From Treponema sp. UBA1747 (GTDB lineage: Bacteria > Spirochaetota > Spirochaetia > Treponematales > Treponemataceae): 64,000 nt of DNA. The DNA lies in contig DCHR01000036.1 of NCBI GenBank assembly GCA_002315375.1, positions 68,965 to 132,964 on the forward strand. The letters are read 5' to 3'. The position numbers were made by a program, and so were the translations under genes. This document shows, piece after piece, positions 34,038 to 43,109 of this stretch (position 1 is the first letter of the stretch; each line of letters begins with the position of its first letter). The notes under the pieces are model-generated. The model did not search any database and had not been told where the DNA came from. It saw only the letters and a list, made by a program, of their open reading frames with translations.

Positions 34038-35099
34038 ATGAAAAAAATTTTAGTTGTATTACTGGCAGCTCTCATGATTATGCCAGCATTCGCAGCAAAG
34101 AAAAAGGGAACTAAAGTTGGTGTTTCAATGCCTACAAAAGACCTTCAGCGCTGGAACCAGGACGGAGCTAACATGAAAGCTCAGCTCGAAAAAGCCGGAT
34201 ACGTTGTTGACCTTCAGTATGCAAACAATGACATTGCTACACAGGTTTCTCAGATTGAAAACATGATTACTGGTAAATGTGAAGTACTGGTTATCGCTTC
34301 TATCGACGGTTCAGCTCTCAAGAACGCTCTTGATGGTGCACGCAAAAAGAAGATCCCAGTTATCGCTTACGACCGCCTTATTATGAACTCAAATGCTGTT
34401 ACATACTACGCAACATTTGATAACTACAAAGTTGGTACAATCCAGGGTAACTACCTTGTTGAAAACCTGAAACTGAACTCACGTACAGCTGATGATCCAG
34501 CTTACATCGAATTCTTCACAGGTTCTCCAGATGACAACAACATCAACTTCTTCTTCGGTGGTGCTATGGACGTTCTTAAACCATACCTGGACAAAAAAGT
34601 TCTCGTATGTCGCTCAGGACAGACAGAAAAAGCACAGTGTGCAACACTCAACTGGTCAACAGAAGAAGCACAGAAACGTATGGAAAACCTTATCACATCT
34701 AACGGATACGGCCCACGCGGAACAAAACTTGATGCTGTTTACTCTTCAAACGACTCATGTGCTATGGGTATCACAAACGCTCTCGTAGCTGCTGGTTACT
34801 CAAAAGCTAACTTCCCAATCATCACTGGTCAGGACTGTGACATCGGATCTGTAAAGAACATGCTCGCTGGAACACAGGCTATGTCTGTATTCAAAGACAC
34901 ACGTACACTGGCAGCAAAAGTTGTAGGTATGGTTGACGCTATCATGAAAGGAACAAAACCTGAAATCAATGATACAAAAACATACGACAACGGAACAGGA
35001 ATCATTCCATCTTACCTTTGTGAACCAGTATTCGGTGACATCAACAACTACAAAGCACTGCTCATCGATTCAGGATACTACAAAGCAGACCAGCTCTAA
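34038..35099 (+). CDS. chvE: Monosaccharide-binding protein of the ABC importer (ChvE-like)
   Basis: The 353-residue protein has a signal peptide (MKKILVVLLAALMIMPAFAA, no lipobox) and a sugar-binding fold with motifs very close to ChvE: VGVSMPTKDLQRWNQDG, QYANNDIATQVSQIENMI, VIAYDRLIMNSNAVTYYATFDNYKVG, FTGSPDDNNINFFFGGAMDVL and ITGQDCDIGSVKNM. ChvE-type proteins bind arabinose, xylose, glucose, galactose and others. TTAGGAGGA precedes the ATG. Codon use is strongly biased, consistent with a very abundant protein. Confidence 0.88.
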   Translation: MKKILVVLLAALMIMPAFAAKKKGTKVGVSMPTKDLQRWNQDGANMKAQLEKAGYVVDLQYANNDIATQVSQIENMITGKCEVLVIASIDGSALKNALDGARKKKIPVIAYDRLIMNSNAVTYYATFDNYKVGTIQGNYLVENLKLNSRTADDPAYIEFFTGSPDDNNINFFFGGAMDVLKPYLDKKVLVCRSGQTEKAQCATLNWSTEEAQKRMENLITSNGYGPRGTKLDAVYSSNDSCAMGITNALVAAGYSKANFPIITGQDCDIGSVKNMLAGTQAMSVFKDTRTLAAKVVGMVDAIMKGTKPEINDTKTYDNGTGIIPSYLCEPVFGDINNYKALLIDSGYYKADQL

Positions 35100-35121
35100 T
35101 TCATAATTTGAGTTGATTTTC

Positions 35122-35145
35122 GACGGGCCCTTACCAGGGCCTGTC
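35122..35145 (+). repeat. Intercistronic hairpin between chvE and mmsA
   Basis: GACGGGCCC (35122-35130), loop TTACCA, and GGGCCTGTC (35137-35145) form a 9-bp GC-rich stem with one G-T pair. No T-tract follows. Such hairpins usually stabilise the upstream mRNA end and lower expression of downstream transporter genes. Confidence 0.6.
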
Positions 35146-35172
35146 ATTTCCATAAAAAAACAGGAGATTCCA

Positions 35173-36705
35173 ATGGCAAAAGCATTATTGGAAATGAAAC
35201 ACATCACAAAAGAATTTCCGGGTGTAAAAGCCCTGAGCGATGTAAGCCTTACTGTAGAAGAAGGTGAAATCCACGCTCTCTGTGGTGAAAACGGTGCCGG
35301 TAAATCTACCCTTATGAACGTTCTTTCGGGTATTTACGGTTACGGAACCTATTCCGGAGACATCGTTTACGACGGTGAAATTTGTAAGTTCCAGAAAATC
35401 CGCGACAGTGAAGAACGCGGTATTGTTATTATTCATCAGGAACTTGCTCTGGTTCCTCTCCTTTCTATTGCAGAAAACATGTTCCTCGGGAACGAAAGAG
35501 GAAAAAAAGCTAAAATCAACTGGGATGAAACTTACTTTAAGGCAGATGAACTGCTGGCCCAGGTTGGTCTTAAAGAATCTTCACACACACTCATCAAAGA
35601 TATCGGTGTTGGTAAACAGCAGCTGGTAGAAATTGCAAAGGCTCTCGGAAAAAAAGTAAGACTTCTGATTCTTGATGAACCTACAGCATCTTTGAATGAA
35701 ACTGAATCAAGACATTTGCTTGATCTCATGCTTGAGTTCAAAAAACAGGGCATGACCTCAATTATTATTTCACATAAATTAAACGAAATCTCATACGTTG
35801 CAGACAAAATCACAGTAATCCGCGACGGTGCTGTAATCAAAACGCTGGATAAAAAAATTGATTCTTTCTCAGAAGAAACAATTATTCAGGCTATGGTTGG
35901 CCGTGAGATTTCAGACCGCTTCCCTAAACGCGAAAAAAATACAGTAGGTGAGATTTGTTTCGAAGTAAAAAACTGGAATGTTGACCACCCGGTATTTGAC
36001 GGAATCAAAGTCTGTGATAACGTAAACTTCAATCTTCGTAAAGGTGAAGTTCTGGGTATTTCCGGACTTATGGGAGCTGGACGTACTGAACTTGCAATGA
36101 GTATCTTCGGAAAATCATACGGTTCAAACATTTCCGGTGAGATTTACCTGAACGGAAATAAAGTTGATTTCCCTAACGTAAAATCAGCAATTAAAGCCGG
36201 AATTGCATATGTAACCGAAGACCGTAAAGGAAACGGACTTATTCTTTCTGAATCAATCACAAAGAATACAACTGCAGCAAAACCGGAAAAGATTTCCAAG
36301 AACTGGATCATCAACTTCGACCAGGAAAAAGTTTACGCAGAACAGACTGCAAAAGAAATGCATACTAAATGTGCTTCTGTAATGGAAAATGTCGGAAACC
36401 TTTCCGGCGGAAACATGCAGAAAGTACTCCTTGGTAAATGGCTCTTCGCCGATCCGGACATTCTTATTCTGGATGAACCAACCCGCGGTATTGACGTTGG
36501 TGCAAAATACGAAATTTATCTGATTATCAACCGAATGGTTGCAGAAGGTAAATCTGTTATTCTGATTTCTTCAGAAATGCCTGAAGTTCTTGGAATGAGT
36601 GACCGCATTTATGTTATGAATGAAGGCCGTATGATTGCAGAAATGGATGCAAAAGATGCAGACCAGGAAAAAATCATGACCTGCATTATCAATTCCGGAA
36701 AATAA
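35173..36705 (+). CDS. mmsA: Monosaccharide ABC importer ATPase, two-domain (MmsA/XylG-like)
   Basis: ATG 35173 with CAGGAG upstream gives 510 residues. Two ABC modules are present: the first with GENGAGKSTLMNVLSG (Walker A) and LLILDEPTASLNE, the second with a degenerate Walker A (GLMGAGRTELAMSIFG), signature NLSGGNMQKVLLGKWL and LILDEPTRGIDVGAKYEIY. This layout is standard for monosaccharide (CUT2) importers such as XylG, RbsA and GguA. It powers uptake through the permease encoded 13 bp downstream. Confidence 0.92.
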   Translation: MAKALLEMKHITKEFPGVKALSDVSLTVEEGEIHALCGENGAGKSTLMNVLSGIYGYGTYSGDIVYDGEICKFQKIRDSEERGIVIIHQELALVPLLSIAENMFLGNERGKKAKINWDETYFKADELLAQVGLKESSHTLIKDIGVGKQQLVEIAKALGKKVRLLILDEPTASLNETESRHLLDLMLEFKKQGMTSIIISHKLNEISYVADKITVIRDGAVIKTLDKKIDSFSEETIIQAMVGREISDRFPKREKNTVGEICFEVKNWNVDHPVFDGIKVCDNVNFNLRKGEVLGISGLMGAGRTELAMSIFGKSYGSNISGEIYLNGNKVDFPNVKSAIKAGIAYVTEDRKGNGLILSESITKNTTAAKPEKISKNWIINFDQEKVYAEQTAKEMHTKCASVMENVGNLSGGNMQKVLLGKWLFADPDILILDEPTRGIDVGAKYEIYLIINRMVAEGKSVILISSEMPEVLGMSDRIYVMNEGRMIAEMDAKDADQEKIMTCIINSGK

Positions 36706-36718
36706 TTTGGAGAAAACT

Positions 36719-37957
36719 ATGAAAGGATTAGATTCAATTAAAAAAACTTTGAAAAACAACACAATGATTTTTATTCTCATTGCTGTTGCAATTTTCTTTG
36801 AAACACTTATTCAGATTGGAGGAAAAGGTTCCCTTCTCTCCCCATCTAACGTAACAAATATTATCAATCAGAACGCATACGTTGTTATTCTTGCAACAGG
36901 TATGCTTCTTTGTATCCTTACAGGTGGTAACATCGACCTTTCTGTAGGTTCTATTGTTTGTCTTGTTGGCGCTGTAGCCGGTACTTTCATCATCAACATG
37001 GGCTGGCCTGTTCTTCCTACAATTCTTCTTTGTCTTATCGTAGGTCTTCTTGTTGGTGCATGGCATGGTTTCTGGATTGCCTTTGTACACATTCCACCAT
37101 TCATCTGTACTCTTTCTGGTATGCTTCTGTGGCGTGGTGTTTCACTTCTGATTCTGAACGGTATGACAATTTCTCCGTTCCCTTCAAAATACATGAACAT
37201 CTTCTCAAGCTACCTTCCGGAACTGTTCCTTCAGCAGGTTACAGACGATATGCCTGATGAGCTTTTCTTCAGTATTCTTGAAAAGAACCAGCGCATTACA
37301 TTCACAGTAACACTTCTTGTTGCTCTTATTGTTTGTGCCATCATTATTGTATCAGGAATCATCGGACGTGCTTCAAAACGCCGCAAGGGTTACGAAGTTC
37401 CTTCTGTAGTAAATTACATCATCAAACAGGTTATTCTGTGTGGTGTTATCCTTGCAGTTGGTATTCTTCTTGGTCTTGATAAAGGTATTCCAATCGTTCT
37501 GGTATTCGTTGCAATCATAGTTCTTGCATATGCTTACTTCACACAGAATACAGTTCCTGGCCGCTACCTCTACGCAATTGGTGGTAACGCAAAAGCTGCC
37601 AAACTTTCAGGTATCAATACAGACAAAGTAATGTTCTTTGCATACACAAACATGGGCTTCCTTTCTGGTGTTGCAGCTCTGGTTGTTGCAGCCCGTTTGA
37701 ACTCTGCTGCACCTACAGCAGGACAGAACTACGAAATGGATGCAATCGCTTCATGTTTCATCGGTGGCGCTTCAGCTTACGGTGGAACAGGTACAGTAGG
37801 CGGAGCAGTTATCGGTGCCGTATTCATGGGTATCCTGAACAATGGTATGTCAATTCTTGGTGTAGACATGAACTGGCAGCGTGCTGTTAAGGGTCTGGTA
37901 CTCCTTCTGGCAGTAATCTTTGACGTTGTTTCAAAGAAACGCAAAAGTTCTAAATAG
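36719..37957 (+). CDS. mmsB: Monosaccharide ABC importer permease (MmsB/XylH-like)
   Basis: The start ATG 36719 has TTGGAG 5 nt upstream; an in-frame TTG 12 nt earlier is less likely. The 412-residue protein has about ten to eleven hydrophobic segments and CUT2 permease motifs: GMLLCILTGGNIDLSVGSIVCLVGA, GRYLYAIGGNAKAAKLSGINTDKV and GASAYGGTGTVGGAVIGAVFMGILNNGMSILG. A long loop at about 150-240 is typical of XylH/GguB. It forms the membrane pore of the ChvE-MmsA system. Confidence 0.92.
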   Translation: MKGLDSIKKTLKNNTMIFILIAVAIFFETLIQIGGKGSLLSPSNVTNIINQNAYVVILATGMLLCILTGGNIDLSVGSIVCLVGAVAGTFIINMGWPVLPTILLCLIVGLLVGAWHGFWIAFVHIPPFICTLSGMLLWRGVSLLILNGMTISPFPSKYMNIFSSYLPELFLQQVTDDMPDELFFSILEKNQRITFTVTLLVALIVCAIIIVSGIIGRASKRRKGYEVPSVVNYIIKQVILCGVILAVGILLGLDKGIPIVLVFVAIIVLAYAYFTQNTVPGRYLYAIGGNAKAAKLSGINTDKVMFFAYTNMGFLSGVAALVVAARLNSAAPTAGQNYEMDAIASCFIGGASAYGGTGTVGGAVIGAVFMGILNNGMSILGVDMNWQRAVKGLVLLLAVIFDVVSKKRKSSK

Positions 37958-37967
37958 AACTGAAAAA

Positions 37968-37987
37968 GGCGTTCTGAAAAGAACGCC
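37968..37987 (+). repeat. Hairpin just after mmsB
   Basis: GGCGTTCT (37968-37975), tetraloop GAAA, and AGAACGCC (37980-37987) form a perfect 8-bp stem 10 nt past the mmsB stop. No T-run follows, so it is more likely an mRNA 3'-end stabiliser than a terminator. Confidence 0.6.
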
Positions 37988-38062
37988 GATAAAAGAGTCT
38001 TAAAGTAATTTTTTTATTTATTGTTTTCCTTCTAAAAAACTTGTTCGTCGAACGAAGTTTTC

Positions 38063-38093
38063 AAGCCGGACCTGAAGGTCCGGCTTTTTTTTT
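38063..38093 (+). terminator. Terminator of the sugar importer operon
   Basis: AAGCCGGACC (38063-38072), loop TGAA, GGTCCGGCTT (38077-38086) is a perfect 10-bp stem followed by a run of nine T residues. It ends at the stop codon of the convergent YhhN gene. Confidence 0.9.
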
Positions 38094-38763
38094 ATTCCTT
38101 TGAAAAATCTTCCCGAAGACTAAGTGCAATTAAAAATTGACCGGAAAAATACGTAAAAACATTCACTACCCGAATAACAAGGTTTAACCATTCTGGAAAT
38201 GAACCAAACAGCTTGAACTGAAGTACATAATCAGAAATAAAGAAAAGAATTAAACCTGCAGGAAGAAGTTTTGCAGATTTACATTTACTTTTAAAAAGAT
38301 TAAATGAGAAAACCGTATTTGCAAGTACAAACGAAATATAAATAAAAAGCGGGACAAAAAGAACACCAAAATCCAGAAACGGATTGAAATACTCAGTTAT
38401 AAACAAGGGAATATCTATGAGAAATAAAATAAACCAGATCTTTTTTCCGGGTTTTCTGAATCTGACAAGGGCAAAAAAATAAATAATCTGGGCAACAAAG
38501 AAAAAACCGAATCCCGCTTCAAAGATTATTTCCAGCAGAATATCAGCACACACCGAAACTAACAGTCCCCATATCATAGTTTTCGAAAATCTGGAAAATA
38601 TCGGAGAAGGATTTTCTATTTTTTTGATTGATAATAAACCTGCATAAAAGAAAGAACCGCTTGCAATTGTTTTACTTATAAGAGCAAACCATAAGTTATC
38701 AGAAAACTGGGCAGCAGCATAAGCAAACATGGAAAGAATAAAAACTTGGATTAAATATTTCAT
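38092..38763 (-). CDS. YhhN-family membrane protein (lysoplasmalogenase-like)
   Basis: The 223-residue protein has seven to eight hydrophobic helices. Motifs SVCADILLEIIFEAGFGFFFVAQIIYF (about 70-97) and LPAGLILFFISDYVLQF (about 170-186), each with the conserved Asp, match the YhhN family, whose members TMEM86 and some bacterial homologues hydrolyse the vinyl-ether bond of lysoplasmalogens. Plasmalogens occur in several anaerobes, including treponemes. It stands alone on the minus strand between the importer terminator and the chemoreceptor. Confidence 0.7.
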   Translation of the reverse strand: MKYLIQVFILSMFAYAAAQFSDNLWFALISKTIASGSFFYAGLLSIKKIENPSPIFSRFSKTMIWGLLVSVCADILLEIIFEAGFGFFFVAQIIYFFALVRFRKPGKKIWFILFLIDIPLFITEYFNPFLDFGVLFVPLFIYISFVLANTVFSFNLFKSKCKSAKLLPAGLILFFISDYVLQFKLFGSFPEWLNLVIRVVNVFTYFSGQFLIALSLREDFSKE

Positions 38764-38888
38764 AATTTATTATGTCTGCCATAAAGAGTTATTGTCAAAT
38801 AAAAAAAATATCAAATTTCTCCAAAAAAATGACTTAAGTCTTTTTACTATAAATACGTAAGATGATATAATAATAGAAGGAGTTATCA

Positions 38889-40778
38889 ATGGCTGATAAA
38901 AAGAAAATTCATCCGGGACCAGATCCATTTACAACTTTACTTATCTGGTTTATGTATGGCCTTGCCATTTTATACGCACTAGCATTATGTTTTACTAATA
39001 CTATTTTCAAAGAACCAGGCTCCATGGCAGCAGCCTTTTTATCTTTACCGTCAGTTTTGTTTTTTATTTTTTGTTCTGTTGCAGTTTTTACAGTAGAAAG
39101 AATCTGTACTGATAATATCTGTTATTATGACGGTTCTGAAAAAACATTAAAAAAAGCTGTCGCCTCTTACTGGACAGTAATTTTTTTCAATCTTTTTTTC
39201 CCTATCATCGTTTGTTTCCTGTTTCCAACTTTTGCAAAAATAGGAGCTTCAAGTAAAGGTTACAATATTGGAAAATGGACAATTCTTTACATCAATGTTA
39301 CTGCAGGTTGTCTTATTACGCCTTTCTTCCACACTTTATGGATGAACCGTTATTCCAAATGGGTTTCTTTTCTCCCGTTCCAGGCTAAAAAAATCCGCTT
39401 TGGTATTGCAACTCGTATTATGATAGTAACATTTTTTATTATCTGGGGAATTTTTGCAGGTGTAATGGTTACTGTTGTAAAAACTTACAGCGCCCATCAA
39501 ATTAATCCTTACACCAATTCTACAGCTTTTGCCGGAGCTTTTGTAATCAAATGGATTCCTCACATGATTGCTTCACTCATTTTTACAGTTACAAATATCG
39601 GTTTAGTACTTTCTTCCCTAACCCATCAGCTTACAGAAGTAAATTCTTTTTCTGAAGGGCTTTCTCAAGGAAATTACACAATGCCGGAACTAATAAGAAA
39701 AAGCCGCGATGAGTTCGGTGTTCTTTATTCCAGTATGAACGGTTTTTACAACGAAACTAAAAAACTTTTAAAAGATGTTGATTATAGCGTAAGTAATGCA
39801 GTTCAAAATGGTTTTGAATTGAATTCAAATATGACCGAAACTGCTGCTTGTATCAATGAAATTATCGAAAACATTAATTCTGTAAACGGACAGGTCGAAA
39901 ATCAGTCAAAAATTGTAGAAAACACCATTTCGGCCACAAATCAGATTATGGAAAAAATTGAGCGGCTCAACGCCTCTGTTGAAACCCAGAGCTCCGGAGT
40001 TGAACAAAGTTCTGCCGCTGTACGCCAGATGGTTGCCAATATTGAAAGTGTTTCGGAAATCCTTACGAAAAACCGCCAGCAATCTGAAAATCTGGACAAA
40101 GCTTCTCAAATCGGTCTGGACCGAGTACAAAATGCCAGCCGGCTTTCGGAAACAATTCTAACAGAAAGCAAAAGTCTTATTGAAGCAAGTGCAGTTATCC
40201 AGAACATTGCATCCCAGACAAATCTTCTTGCCATGAATGCCGCCATCGAAGCCGCCCATGCAGGGGAATCCGGAAAAGGTTTCAGTGTAGTTGCAGACGA
40301 AATCCGAAAACTTGCAGAACAGAGTAATGTTCAGGGTAAAAAGATTTCAGAAAGTCTTAAACAGCTGGAAAAAGTAATCGAAGAAGTTACAGACTCAACA
40401 CGTGCGGTTCAGGAACAGGTAACAATTATGTTCGATATGTCAAAAGCCGTAAGTGAACAGGAAGGCGTTGTTATGGCTGCCATGCAGGAACAGACTATTG
40501 GAAGCAAACAGATTCTCGAAGCAATGCACTATATAGATGATACAACAATCACCGTCCGTTCCGATGCAAAAGAAATGCTGGAAAATGGACGCAGTGTGGT
40601 TGAACAGATGGAAGCAATGAATACTTCCTCTGCCGATATTTTGAATTCAATGCTGGAAATGAAGGAAGGATCAGAACAGATTCTCGAATCTATTACAAAC
40701 GTAAATGAATCGGCTGCAAAAAATACAGATTCTATTCATTCCCTTCAGGATGGTGTAAGCAAGTTTAAGATTTCTTAA
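38889..40778 (+). CDS. Methyl-accepting chemotaxis protein
   Basis: A 629-residue chemoreceptor. The first 245 residues contain six membrane helices with little outer domain, which suggests sensing within the membrane. After a HAMP-like stretch comes the signalling domain with the hairpin tip IQNIASQTNLLAMNAAIEAAHAGESGKGFSVVADEIRKLAEQS (about 435-478). Glu/Gln-rich methylation helices flank it. GAAGGAG precedes the ATG. The ligand is unknown. It would control flagellar behaviour through CheA/CheW encoded elsewhere. Confidence 0.93.
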   Translation: MADKKKIHPGPDPFTTLLIWFMYGLAILYALALCFTNTIFKEPGSMAAAFLSLPSVLFFIFCSVAVFTVERICTDNICYYDGSEKTLKKAVASYWTVIFFNLFFPIIVCFLFPTFAKIGASSKGYNIGKWTILYINVTAGCLITPFFHTLWMNRYSKWVSFLPFQAKKIRFGIATRIMIVTFFIIWGIFAGVMVTVVKTYSAHQINPYTNSTAFAGAFVIKWIPHMIASLIFTVTNIGLVLSSLTHQLTEVNSFSEGLSQGNYTMPELIRKSRDEFGVLYSSMNGFYNETKKLLKDVDYSVSNAVQNGFELNSNMTETAACINEIIENINSVNGQVENQSKIVENTISATNQIMEKIERLNASVETQSSGVEQSSAAVRQMVANIESVSEILTKNRQQSENLDKASQIGLDRVQNASRLSETILTESKSLIEASAVIQNIASQTNLLAMNAAIEAAHAGESGKGFSVVADEIRKLAEQSNVQGKKISESLKQLEKVIEEVTDSTRAVQEQVTIMFDMSKAVSEQEGVVMAAMQEQTIGSKQILEAMHYIDDTTITVRSDAKEMLENGRSVVEQMEAMNTSSADILNSMLEMKEGSEQILESITNVNESAAKNTDSIHSLQDGVSKFKIS

Positions 40779-40800
40779 TTTTTCTTATAACTTCAATAAA

Positions 40801-40833
40801 AAAAGGAAACAGATAAAACTGTTTCCTTTTTTT
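40801..40833. terminator. Bidirectional terminator between chemoreceptor and cmk
   Basis: AAAAGGAAACAG (40801-40812) and CTGTTTCCTTTT (40819-40830) form a perfect 12-bp stem with a 6-nt loop. T-tracts are present on both strands, serving the two convergent genes. Confidence 0.9.
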
Positions 40834-40897
40834 CTAACTGAGTAATGGTGGTTGAGCTTGCCGAGACTACCAAAATTCACATTGAAAAATTTTCAGC

Positions 40898-41425
40898 TTA
40901 TGCTTTTAAATTTCTCTTCTGAATTTCATCAAGAATAATCTGAACAATCTGTTCCGGATTCTTGTCTGCAGTATCAATAATGAGGTCACAGAACTGGTAA
41001 TCGTTGTTATCGATATTGTAGAGTTCTTTATAGCGGCGGCTGTCTTCAGAATCGCGCATTGCTGTAAAGCGTTTGATTTCTTCCAGGTCCCCGCCTTCCC
41101 GATTAAAGACACGTCCCGCACGGGTTTCATCGCTGGCATAAAGATAAACTTTAAGGTCTGCTTCTTTAAGCATCCAGATTGCAAGGCGGCTTCCAAGAAC
41201 ACAGGATTCTTTCATTGCCAGTTCAACCTGATGAGTATCTACGTACTTGTCGTATGAGTCATCAGTTTTTGCATTTTCAATTACCTGTGCAAGAGTAAGT
41301 CCTTTTTCAGCTGCCAGCTGACGGAATGTATAATTAATAAGTGTAACACCAAGTTTCTCTGAAAGAAGAGTACTTACAGTTGTGTTTCCACAACCTGATT
41401 TTCCACTAATTGCAATTCTAAGCAT
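40898..41425 (-). CDS. Cytidylate-kinase-like protein
   Basis: The 175-residue P-loop protein begins LRIAISGKSGCGNTTVSTLLSEKLGVTLINYTFRQLAAEKG, close to archaeal-type CMP kinases. The usual Walker A lysine (G-x-G-K-T-T) is replaced by Asn (GCGNTT). Other blocks are in place: VLGSRLAIWML, LKVYLYASDETRAGRVFNREG (lid region) and YQFCDLIIDTADKNPEQIV. It probably phosphorylates CMP or dCMP or a related substrate, unless the Asn variant has lost catalysis. It lies 18 bp after the ABC-F gene. Confidence 0.75.
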   Translation of the reverse strand: MLRIAISGKSGCGNTTVSTLLSEKLGVTLINYTFRQLAAEKGLTLAQVIENAKTDDSYDKYVDTHQVELAMKESCVLGSRLAIWMLKEADLKVYLYASDETRAGRVFNREGGDLEEIKRFTAMRDSEDSRRYKELYNIDNNDYQFCDLIIDTADKNPEQIVQIILDEIQKRNLKA

Positions 41426-41443
41426 AATTCCTCCAAATGAAGT

Positions 41444-43093
41444 TTATACGCGGTATTTAATCTTTTTACCTGTTCCTTCGTACATCTTCTTACGAAGTTC
41501 AGTAACACTGTCATCAGTAATGTAATCATCAAATGGCATCATGCGGTCAATTACACCATTTGGAGTAATTTCGATAATGCGGTTTGCGATAGACTGAATG
41601 AATTCGTGGTCATGAGAAGTAAAGAGAATAACCCCTGGGAAGTTGATAAGACCTTCGTTTAAGGACTGAATTGCTTCCAGGTCAAGATGGTTTGTTGGGT
41701 CATCCATGATAAGAACGTTTGCTCCGCTAAGCATGATCTTAGAAAGCATACAGCGAACTTTTTCACCACCGGAAAGAACCTTTACTTTTTTAAGAGATTC
41801 GTCACCGCTAAAAAGCATACGTCCCAGGAATCCGCGGACATAAGCGTCATCCTGTTCCTTTGAATACTGTTTGAGCCAGTCTGTGATATTATAGTCGTTT
41901 GCAAAATATTCGTTGTTATCACGGGCCAGATAAGCCTGGCTTGTAGTCTGTCCCCACTGGAAGGTTCCGGAATCAGCTTTTTTATCGCCTGCAATTATAT
42001 TGAACATTTCTGTAATTGAATTATGTTCAATACCTACAAAAGCAATTTTATCAGTTCTGTTTACTGTAAGATTAAAATCTTTCAGAAGAGTTATACCTTC
42101 TTCAGCAAGGTTCAGACCTTCAATATTAAGGACATTATTGCCGATTTCACGATCAGGCTTGAAGTTTACATAAGGGAACTTACGGCTTGTAACAGGGAGA
42201 TCTTCAACTTCAGCAGCCAGTTTGTCGTAAATTCGTTTACGGCTTGTAGCCTGTTTTGCCTGAGCAGCATTTGAAGAGAAGCGCTGGATGAAGTCACGAA
42301 GGTCCTTCATTTTGTCTTCATTCTTTTTCTGCTGGTCTTTTGCCTGGCGCTGGAGAATCTGGCTCATCTGATACCAGAAGTCATAGTTACCGGCAAACTG
42401 AGTGATTTTTCCGTAGTCAATGTCACAGATGAATGTACAGATTGTATTCAGGAAGTGACGGTCATGGGAAACAACAATAACTGTGTTTTCGAAATCCATA
42501 AGGAAGTTTTCAAGCCATGTAATTGATTCAATATCAAGACCGTTGGTAGGTTCGTCGAGAATCAGAACATCAGGATTTCCGAAGATAGCCTGAGCAAGAA
42601 GAACGCGAACCTTCTGGCTTTCGTCCAGGTCAGCCATCATAGAATCATGAAATTCTTCTTCAAGTCCCAGACCTGAAAGCATCTGTTCAATCTGGTTTTC
42701 ACTTTCGTATCCACCAAGTTCTCCAAATTCACCTTCGAGTTCTGCAGATTTAATTCCGTCTTCTTCTGTGAAGTCTGCTTTTGCATAAATTTCATCACGG
42801 GCTTTCGAAACTTCGTAAAGTTTTGGATACCCCATCATTACAGTTTCTTTTACTGAATATTCATCGTAGGCAAAGTGGTCCTGTTTCAAAACAGCCATAC
42901 GTTCGCCAGGAGTCATTGTAATTGTACCTGTATCGTGATCCTGTTCTCCTGAAAGGATTTTCAGGAAAGTTGATTTTCCGGCACCATTGGCACCAATAAT
43001 TCCGTAACAGTTTCCCGGAGTAAATTTAAGGTTTACATCCTTGAACAGCGGTTTTTCGCTGAATCTTAAACTTAAATCGCTAACACTAATCAT
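41444..43093 (-). CDS. ABC-F ATPase (YbiT-like)
   Basis: A 549-residue soluble protein with two ABC domains and no membrane helices. Domain 1 has GANGAGKSTFLKILSG, LILDEPTNGLDIESI and a degenerate signature LDESQKVRV in place of LSGGQ, as is usual for the YbiT branch. Domain 2 has a weak Walker A region (VGIEHNSITEMFNII) and LSGGEKVRCMLSKIML with LIMDDPTNHLDLEAI. The charged linker between domains (about 240-300) matches the ABC-F arm. These proteins act on ribosomes. It sits 16 bp after the DEAD-box gene. Confidence 0.88.
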   Translation of the reverse strand: MISVSDLSLRFSEKPLFKDVNLKFTPGNCYGIIGANGAGKSTFLKILSGEQDHDTGTITMTPGERMAVLKQDHFAYDEYSVKETVMMGYPKLYEVSKARDEIYAKADFTEEDGIKSAELEGEFGELGGYESENQIEQMLSGLGLEEEFHDSMMADLDESQKVRVLLAQAIFGNPDVLILDEPTNGLDIESITWLENFLMDFENTVIVVSHDRHFLNTICTFICDIDYGKITQFAGNYDFWYQMSQILQRQAKDQQKKNEDKMKDLRDFIQRFSSNAAQAKQATSRKRIYDKLAAEVEDLPVTSRKFPYVNFKPDREIGNNVLNIEGLNLAEEGITLLKDFNLTVNRTDKIAFVGIEHNSITEMFNIIAGDKKADSGTFQWGQTTSQAYLARDNNEYFANDYNITDWLKQYSKEQDDAYVRGFLGRMLFSGDESLKKVKVLSGGEKVRCMLSKIMLSGANVLIMDDPTNHLDLEAIQSLNEGLINFPGVILFTSHDHEFIQSIANRIIEITPNGVIDRMMPFDDYITDDSVTELRKKMYEGTGKKIKYRV

Positions 43094-43109
43094 TTTCTAC
43101 GCTACCTTA

